NCBI GenBank assembly: GCA_018417955.1
Contig: JACTVC010000024.1
Coordinates: forward strand, 372,001-436,000
Reading direction: 5' to 3'
Length of the DNA stretch: 64,000 bases
Source: Laccaria trichodermophora
Taxonomy: Eukaryota; Basidiomycota; Agaricomycetes; Agaricales; Hydnangiaceae
The position numbers were made by a program, and so were the translations under genes. This document shows positions 57,166-64,000 of the stretch, piece by piece. The stretch's first letter is position 1. Each line of letters opens with the position of its first letter. Below the pieces are notes generated by a model. The model ran no database searches and had not been told where the DNA came from. It worked only from the letters and a program-made list of their open reading frames with translations.

Positions 57166-58680
57166 GGGGATGAACGCCAAAGTCAAACAAGGATCAAGTG
57201 TGTTGGGGAAAAACCCTAAACATCTAATGCTCACACACACACACACACACACACACACTATCACAATCTTGGTGCAAGAGTTCGAGGGCCTTTGGTATTA
57301 AGAAATACCACTTTTGTCTTCTTAGGTTTAAGTCTCAAGAGTTTTCGTAATAAAACCAGGTTTTATTATTGGGTGTGGTATTAGAATAGTTCAATAACAA
57401 AGTATGTCTTTCAGGGATCCTGGTTGCTCAAATGCAAAGTTCTTGCACACAGACTTCTTTATTGACACAAAACACGAATTTGTCAGACTTTTATAACTCC
57501 GTTGAGCTTTTATTATGTCACTATACTCCAAAACAAAGGGTATGAGTATGCTGTCTCATCTGAATGATACTGTGCTTAAAAACTTCTTATTCAAGTCTCC
57601 AAGTAAGCTGACTCCCAAGCACGCTGGCTTCATTCACACTGTACTTTTCTGACCATGAAGAAATCTCCTTTAATTGATTACAACTGTCCACCTCCTAAGT
57701 CTCTACTTGGAGTGCAACTAGCTGGTCAACAGGGGACGATTGCTTGCCTTTTGACCTGCCAGTGCCCTCCTTTTATACTCCAAAACCCCTATCTACGCTT
57801 TTACATGTGTTTTTCTATGGTTTATATTGGTCTGAAATTACAAATGGAATATAAATAGCTTTTAATAATCATGTGGTATAGTTTTATAGTGTCTTGCTTT
57901 GATACACTACAGTTTTTGTAGTGTTGGTATCTTTCTCTTGTGAATGCATCAGTATTTGATGTGTACATGGAATAGTCTGGCTTTTAATTATCCTTGGCCT
58001 GGACTGGTTCCTCATGCTTCTTTCTCTTGGCCTCAGTTACCAATTTGATGTATCATGTCATTTTAGCAATGGCCAGGCTGATACATATGCGGCAAGCTGC
58101 TGGCTTTTTTATTTCTGGAGGTTATTTGATTAAAAATGCCTCGGCTCAGTTTCTGTATCATATGGAGATCAGATAGTACTCTGAAGGACTTCAAATGACT
58201 TTCTTAGTTATCAGGGGGTCTCCAGGATGGATTACCTAATGTCTTTCCAGGTGCGCATTTCATGTGTCTTGGACAATGCTACACATCACTCTTTGATGCA
58301 TATGTGGGAATTGCCGTACTTGACACTTTACATGACTGCAGGCCACGCTTGGTCCTCATACATATACTACATAGTCACAGCATAGTCTTTTTAGTAGTAG
58401 AACATTATTTCACAATGTCCACATGCAGTTTATCCTCTAGAAGTCTTGGAAGTATTATCACAGGATAAAAGTCCGAGTTTCCATATTAAAAATCCATTAC
58501 ATGTTTCTAAACCCTTGGTAGTAATGCAATCTTGTCCCTGCATTGGGTGGTTTACTCTAGAGCTTCTTTTTACTTTATTTCATGGTGGGTGAATCCTAGA
58601 TAGGCTCCAAGTATAATGTCATGGTGCATACTGCTGCCAGCTCCAAGGCCTTAGTCCTATGTTCAGACTCGACGCATGTG
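57166..58680. other. No gene recognised; (CA)n microsatellite
   Basis: 1.5 kb without a conserved frame. A (CA)n tract lies at 57233-57258. The start TGTTGGGGAAAAACCC near 57210 looks like an LTR edge, but I find no matching end or 5-base duplication. Near 58570-58690 the sequence begins to resemble the flank of the second small-gene copy. Confidence 0.4.
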
Positions 58681-58885
58681 CACTTTTAGTCTACTGAACT
58701 GGGTATGTTCAAAGACTCTTATACCATGTATGCAAAAGAACAGCTGTCATTTGACCCCTGCCAAGCAGGGCAATGGATTGACAAGGTGCTGAAGATACGG
58801 CCTCCATCTTTTACCAGAGATTCTTCTGTAGTGGCAAATCTCCTCTGGAAGGACAAGCAAGAGTTCCAGGAGGTACTGTACTACT

Positions 58886-60741
58886 GAGGTCTTGTCTCTC
58901 CCCCACATGTTCTGATCAGCACTGATCAGTGCTGATCGGCAAGAGGATTTTTCTGATCAGCACTGATCAGAATTAGTATACCTCCTTTCCCAGCCATTTT
59001 GGCTGGAAAGCAGCTCAGCAATGGCCTCACTCAGAGTTACTCAGCACTGATCAGAACTGATCAGAGTGCTCAGCACTGAGTAACTGAAATGCTGAGTGAT
59101 GCTGAACAGAACCGACTGATACTGAACAGAACTGACTGATGCTGAACAGAACTGAGCAGTACATGAGTATTACCCTTGTTATTATTATTATACTAATAAA
59201 AATAAATACATGGACAAGGATTGAACCCAGGCATTCATGGACAAATCACATGATCACAAAAGCGCAATATTACCACTGGGCTATCTGACTGTTTAAAATA
59301 TAAATAACATTATAATATATAACTCATCGTCGCCTCTGGCTTTCCTAAACGAGTCTCGGCAAACGCCGACATTTGATTTGCCATCATCCACACTCACCCT
59401 CTTCTTCCTCACCCACCACCATCATCAACGACACCCATCCCCACGTCACCACACCACCACTCCTATGGACGACGACCACGCGCCAACAGACAACAACAAT
59501 GACAACGGACGACGACGGTCATGCGTCGACGGACGACAATGGATGACATCGACGAACGACACGTCGACGAACGACGACGACAGCCACGCGTCAAGAACAC
59601 ATCAACAGACGACACATCAGCGACAACGACGACGGCCACGCGTCGACGGACAACAACGGACAACAACACGACGATGGACGACGACGACGAACGACACGTC
59701 GACGAACGACAACGACGATGGACAACGTTGGCAACACGTCAACGGACGACACGACACGTCAGCGGACGACGACGACACCACATCAGCGACGACAACGATG
59801 GCCATGCATCAACGGACGACGAGGACGACGCCACGTCAACAGACGACGACGAGGACGACGACATGTCAACGGACAACGACGATGGCCACACGTCGATGGA
59901 TGCCAATGACGACGCCACATGTTGATGTCAACCGTCGACGTTGACAAGCCCCCTCCCTTTTCCCTCCCCTTCCTTTTCTCTCCCCCTTCCTTTGTCCTCC
60001 CCTTCCTTGTCCCTCCCCTCCCTCTTCCCCCTTCTCTATTCATCCCCCTTCCCTGTCCCTCCCCTCCCTCTTCCCCCTTCTCTATTCATCCCCCTTCCCT
60101 GTCCCTCCCCTCCCTCTTCCCCCTTCTTTATTCATCCCCCTTCCCTGTCCATCCCCTTCCCCTCTCTCTTCCCCTTCCCTGTCCATCCCCCTTCCCTTTT
60201 CCATCCCCCTTCTCTTTTCCGTCCCCCTTCCCTTTTCCATCCCCCTTCCCTTTTCCATCCCCTCCCTCTTCCCCCTTCTTTATTCATCCCCCTTCCCTGT
60301 CCCTGTCCCTCCCCCTTCCCTTTTCCCTCCCCCTTCCCTTTTCCCTCCCTCTTCCCTTTTCCCTTGCCCATCCCCTCCCCCTCTAGTATACCCTGTATGT
60401 AATTAAATAAATCTTGTATTATAATTGAAATACATCATTTTTTGATTCAATTTACTTGTGAATTTTATAATGAGGTCTGAATTTCTGACTTTAATAAGTA
60501 CAGTTCAAGTCACCTCACCTCTAACTCAGTCCTGATCAGAACTGATCAGTGCTGATCAGAACTGCTCAGTTCTGATCAGCAATGCTAATGCTGATCAGTG
60601 CTGAACCATCCTGTCTGATCAGCAATGCTAATGCTGATCAGTGCTGAACCATCCTGTCTGATCAGAACTGATCAGCACTGATCAGTCTTGCTCAGTGCTG
60701 ATCAGCTCTGTTCAGAGCATGTGGGGGAGGGTAAAGTACTG
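58886..60741. mobile_element. Non-autonomous KDZ/hAT-like element E12
   Basis: Complete element, 1856 bases. Ends are GAGGTCTTGTC at 58886 and GTAAAGTACTG at 60731-60741, with the 8-base duplication GTACTACT at 58878-58885 and 60742-60749. Subterminal arrays of CTGATCAGCACTGATCAG lie at both ends. The interior has a tRNA-like module, an ACGACGACG-rich CpG tract (59460-59935) and a polypyrimidine tract (59940-60390). It splits the small-gene copy 2 between VLYY and WSS. Confidence 0.92.
59211..59287 (-). promoter_or_regulatory. tRNA-like pol III module in E12
   Basis: On the minus strand TAGCCCAGTGG fits the A box exactly and GGTTCAATCC the B box exactly. TATTTATTTTTATTA follows. It points toward the left end of the element, as in E3, E7 and E10. 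Confidence 0.7.
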
Positions 60742-61499
60742 GTACTACTGGTCCTCTTGATTCAGAGCCATTTTGTCATCAAAGCTTGAAAACCCCATTG
60801 ACCCCAAGTTTGAGAATTGTTGGTTGGAATACATGTCGGCCGAACAGGTGAGCTTTATTTTGCTGTGCCCAGCTAAACTCATTCCTTTGGTTAGGGGTTC
60901 ATTGTAGCAACTCTCGGCATGGCATGCGCCTATGGGCATAAAGTAACACTTTGCCCCAGATTTTTTCTCTTTGAGCTCACCTTCCTGCCAGTTTATTGTC
61001 CCTCCCTTTTTAAAGTCCTGTCTCCAGGGTAACCCTCTGCACCCTCAGGAAGCCTTCATGGATGACTGTATCCAGCCTGCATACAAGTTTGCCTGGTGGA
61101 ATACTGGCATCACCTATCCACCAGGGGGCGTCGACAAACTTCTGACAAGGTCATACAATTGGTTCAGATGGATGGCTAAGGGTGGTTTGCCAATCAAGTA
61201 CCCGGACACTGACACATCCACACTGACACCAGCCGAAGTTCAGCACATCAAGACCCAGTTGGAGAATGCTTGGGATTGTCTCCTTGAGCATATCAAGCAT
61301 GCTGAGGCCAAGGAAGAGTGGGTCACCGATCAGATTTCGGGTTGGGAGGAAATTGTACAGCAGTCTGCGCTTACTGACCTAATGAGGCATCACAAGAGTA
61401 GAAACTCAGGTGTAGAAAGCCTGGGATTGGGTTCATCAAGCCCTTCGTCTCCTTGAACATATTGGTGCTGAGGCCGATTTGGGTCAGATTTGTAATACA

Positions 61500-62637
61500 T
61501 CATTTATTCAAATTATATATCACATCTGCCATGGTCAACCACTGAGGCGTCATCACCCCAAGCCTTTCCCCAACCTTTTTGTGCCAAAAGTGAGCTAAAC
61601 AGGCCCGGTAACCCAGCACAGGACAAACACCATGTTGTAAAACATTGCCGGCCAGGGCAACCACCGTCCCAGGGTCATAAACAAGGCTAAACCTGAGCCT
61701 GGCTAAGTGACACTGGCCTCCTTTGTAGGATCTCGGTCATCGATCGTCTCTCAGTTCAGGATGACTGAAAGACCAGTAAAAGGAGTGGCCCAAATGCGAA
61801 GAGCAATATTGATGGGATCATCCAATGCCTTGGCATGATCAGCAAGCTTCTCGAAGGCGGCTAAACTGGACTCAAAAAGATTGGGTTGTATGATGGCATA
61901 GATTGCACCAACAATTGCATTGGCCAATACAAGATTCTGGAGGTAAGTTGAATTGGCAGGTTCCTGAATATCGGCTGACATGTGTAGTGGATCCTCGGGA
62001 CCTTCATGTCCTTGAGAAAACCAGCCAGGTGACAAATTTACAATCCCAGTGACCCCTTCATTCTTGGGGTTGTGATCCCACCAACTCCCATTACTTCTCT
62101 TTTTGGGGCTTAAAGAACCTGTGTGATCCCAAATAAATGTCTACTAAAGTGAGGAAAGTCTAAGGGCGTAATGAAGTGAAAGTAATTACCTGAAGCTGTT
62201 CTGAGAACATTTGAGGAAAGTACCAAAGTAAAATGTGACCCTGCAGGTCAGTTATATGGCATGGTTGATCAAGGTAGGGGATATCGGACCTGGCTGTTTC
62301 GTAGATCAGTGGGAATTGTGCCAAGAGTTTCTTCTCCAACTCCTCATTGCTTCCACTCTGTCTCGGTGATAGGTCTGCAGCATAGTCCCAGACGTCCCAA
62401 GTAGTCGTATCTGTCCACAACTTAGTCATGATCGGCCAGCTAGAGGTGAGACATACATGAAGATTTGAATGCTTCCTCAAGCATGTTAATTACCCTTTCA
62501 ACAGATGCTTGGGCCTCCAGCTCCAACCATGGTGGTGGAGCAGGATGAGGAACACTTGGGCTATGTAAAGACCGCAACCTGCCTCTGAAGTATTGAGCTA
62601 GATCCCTTGTATATTGAAAGAAATCTGGGGCAGTCAT
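61500..62637 (-). pseudogene. TET/JBP-like 2-oxoglutarate/Fe(II) dioxygenase, copy 2
   Basis: A paralogue of the gene at 52069-52858, convergent with small-gene copy 2. It starts MTAPDFFQYTRDLAQYFRGR. Exon 2 has WDVWDYAADLSPRQSGSN and HITDLQGHILLWYF. A further exon, missing from copy 1, reads LVLANAIVGAIYAIIQPNLF and FEKLADHAKALDDPINIAL, leading into WATPFTGLSVILN. A TGA at 61751-61753 follows. Where copy 1 has the HRD iron-ligand motif, this copy reads DDRD, so the first ligand is lost, and about 14 residues after it are deleted. Downstream, LQHGV and GYRACLAHFW keep the distal histidine and the arginine lost from copy 1, then KKVGERLGVMTPQW. Inactive as it stands. Confidence 0.6.
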
Positions 62638-62899
62638 GAACAAAAAAAAAGGATTTTTGACACTTTTAACTGGCAAAACATGAGGCTCGGGCATGGATTT
62701 ATTTATTACGTAGAACAGGGACATAATTCCAGGTCTGTCAGGGTCATACTATAATTAGGATAGGATTGGCATCTTTCCTGTCCAGTTGTGCCAGGCCTTT
62801 CAGATCAGCCAACTACTTTCTGCTCATCTGGGCTTTCAAATAAGGCTTGACATGATTTTTTTTTTGAAAAAGATACAGGTAGTTATGGTATGATGTATT

Positions 62900-63410
62900 A
62901 AGAGACCTGTGTTACGCCACATGCCCTTTCATAATAGGTGAAATGGTGTTTGGATAGAGTAAAAAGGATGTATGGCAAGGTAACCCTCTCGCTGTCGTCA
63001 TCAATGATGGTCAAGAGTATCGTCCCCTAATCACCATGTTAGTGGGAAAAAGGAAGTACAAAGGGGATTGCTCATGTCTGGCAACCTGCCAGTGGAGTTG
63101 ATGGTCACAAACTTGAGTTCACCGCTACACATATTAAACCATACACAGGTTCCTTTCTAATGAATCTTCAGCTGGTTATGACCAATGGAGATGTACAGAA
63201 CATATGGGGTGGGGGTTGGGTGGAGGGATACCCAACAGATTCCAGATTGTCATGGGGGTGAAGTTCATGTCGCAGATGAGCGGGTGGGGGAAGATGGGTG
63301 AGGGTTTTTAAAGGGGGAAACATGCATGTTTTCAGGTTAAATTACAACCCTTGATGGAACCCTATATCCAAAGCATAAACGATGGCGGCACAAGCCTTGA
63401 GGCCAAGGCT
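62900..63410 (-). pseudogene. Conserved coding-like remnant upstream of TET/JBP copy 2
   Basis: The counterpart of 53090-53530: VLYISI, LPDMSNPL and, in another frame, LTIIDDDSERVTLPYILFTL with SKHHFTYYERACGVTQVS. Several stops and frame changes. It ends where the palindrome-family terminus begins. Confidence 0.4.
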
Positions 63411-63448
63411 GTCTTGCAAAAGAGTTGAAAGAGTCATAAACATTTCAG

Positions 63449-64000
63449 TCACCCATTTTTGGGTACCTATGAGGTTATCCAATTCTTTGAATTAGGGAAC
63501 CTTAGTGGTACCCCATTCCAGAGTGGTATGACCCTCATACCAATTCCATCATACCATGGTATGGATGCCACATACCATTCCACCTCATACCATACCATAC
63601 CATACCATTCCATGCCATTCCATACCATACCATTCCATTCCATACCATACCATACCATACCATTCCATCATTCCATAGCCGTCACAGGGTGTCTGGGGTC
63701 CTTTTTACAAAATATGAAAATTATTTCTGCAGGCTGCAATACACTTACTGCTTTTCTCAAAAGTATTCTGAACAGATCAAGATCGCATGTTCCTGACCAC
63801 TGGAAGACAAACAAAGACACACAACAAATCCACACAACAACAAGGCATGGTGGAAACTTCTTGGGGATACTGTCACAAAATACAAGATCAAGGAGGAGAA
63901 CACATATGCAATGGACAAAGTTGGAATACAGGCCCAGGGAGGTGGTAAGCATGAGTATGTTTTTGGCCCCCCCATACAAAAGCTGCACCCTACCAGCAGC
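63449..64000 (+). mobile_element. Palindrome-family element with pogo-like interior, left part
   Basis: The left terminus CAGTCACCCATTTTTGGGTA at 63449 matches that of the palindrome at 1694. A TACCATTCCATGCC-type array follows (63540-63670), then GGGTGTCTGGGGTCCTTTTT and GCAGGCTGCAATAC at 63742. At that point the sequence leaves the palindrome arm and enters transposase coding sequence. It runs off the window. Confidence 0.8.
63745..64000 (+). pseudogene. pogo-like DDE transposase, partial
   Basis: In one frame: KYSEQIKIACS, stop, PLEDKQRHTTNPHNNKAWWK, LLGDTVTKYKIKEENTYAMD and KVGIQAQGGGKHEYVFG. The order (SE-IK, NP-NN-AWW, then MDxVGIQ with the first catalytic Asp) is that of Tc1/mariner-pogo transposases of the DDE_1 family. 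The TGA at 63794-63796 sits where family members usually have a codon before PL, compatible with CGA to TGA. The gene continues beyond 64000. Confidence 0.72.

Larger units (their letters stand above)
58705..61456 (+). pseudogene. Uncharacterised small protein of the KDZ-TET/JBP block, copy 2
   Basis: A paralogue of the gene at 51229. Exon 1 reads QWIDKVLKIRPPSFTRDSS, then LLWKDKQEFQEVLYY, is split by E12 and resumes at 60742 (YWSS). The mini-exon GFIVATLGMACAYGHK is at about 60897-60945. The last exon has VPPFLKSCLQGNPLHPQ, YNWFRWMAKGGLPIKY and a C-terminal coiled coil up to 61456. A frame break follows YWSS near 60755. Length and exon order match copy 1. Confidence 0.6.

Noticed and set aside
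57205..58300. LTR retrotransposon end
   Set aside because: TGTTGGGGAAAAACCC looks like an LTR start, but no matching end, 5-base duplication, primer-binding site or gag/pol sequence was found.
1..64000. CRISPR array among the many spaced repeats
   Set aside because: The genome is eukaryotic. Repeats are contiguous or subterminal to transposons, with no unique spacers of constant length and no cas genes.

Overview
The window reads as transposon-dense accessory DNA of a basidiomycete fungus, most likely an Agaricomycete. The evidence is: several KDZ-type transposases with the CxC cysteine clusters seen in that group; a TET/JBP-like dioxygenase family beside them; an F-box/leucine-rich-repeat gene; and short GT-AG introns (about 35-70 nt) with CTAAC-like branch points. 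I see no rRNA genes, CRISPR arrays, prophage or housekeeping operons. The species cannot be named from sequence alone.

Layout, left to right. 1-1693: a TACCAT tandem array and the 3' part of a CxC1-type KDZ transposase (minus). 1687-7765: a 6-kb near-perfect palindrome built of tandem repeats around a 117-bp spacer. 7766-11260: the first, 3'-truncated copy of a large KDZ-associated CxC5/CxC6 transposase gene (minus). 11490-14912: a minisatellite and two non-autonomous elements. 14913-21493: a third, decayed CxC5/CxC6 copy split by two elements. 21837-24140: a decayed F-box/LRR gene split by one element. 24681-31962: two more non-autonomous elements and three unassigned or broken genes. 32448-33916: a CACTA-like element. 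34461-48255: a CxC2-type KDZ transposase gene (plus) split by four insertions, each with a recognisable target duplication. One of these (35364-41576) is itself a complete 6.2-kb KDZ-type element carrying the second CxC5/CxC6 gene. 48278-51213: an intact two-gene PIF/Harbinger element. 51229-53530: an uncharacterised small gene convergent with a TET/JBP-like 2-oxoglutarate/Fe(II) dioxygenase gene. 53600-58680: tRNA-like repeats, a second fold-back and a fourth CxC5/CxC6 fragment. 58705-63410: a second copy of the small-gene/TET-JBP block, split by another element. 63449-64000: a relative of the palindrome whose interior encodes a pogo-like transposase fragment.

How it fits together. The KDZ2 transposase, the small gene and the TET/JBP-like gene lie in order and look like one ancestral KDZ-TET/JBP mobile unit; its right half is repeated at 58.7-63.4 kb. 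KDZ elements make 8-bp target duplications. Six gene-less elements of 1.5-1.9 kb here have exactly that, with 11-bp ends built around CTTTAC/GTAAAG (CTTAGC or CTTGTC at individual ends), and the same ends bound the 6.2-kb CxC5/CxC6 element. I infer that the CxC5/CxC6 transposase moves a class of non-autonomous elements. These share a modular interior: subterminal palindromic arrays, a CpG-rich degenerate CCCACGAAAACGAC-like minisatellite, a polypurine/polypyrimidine tract and, in five elements, a tRNA-like pol III promoter near one end. Nearly all premature stops in the host genes are TGA, consistent with CGA to TGA change at methylated CpG. The Harbinger element, by contrast, is open and looks young.
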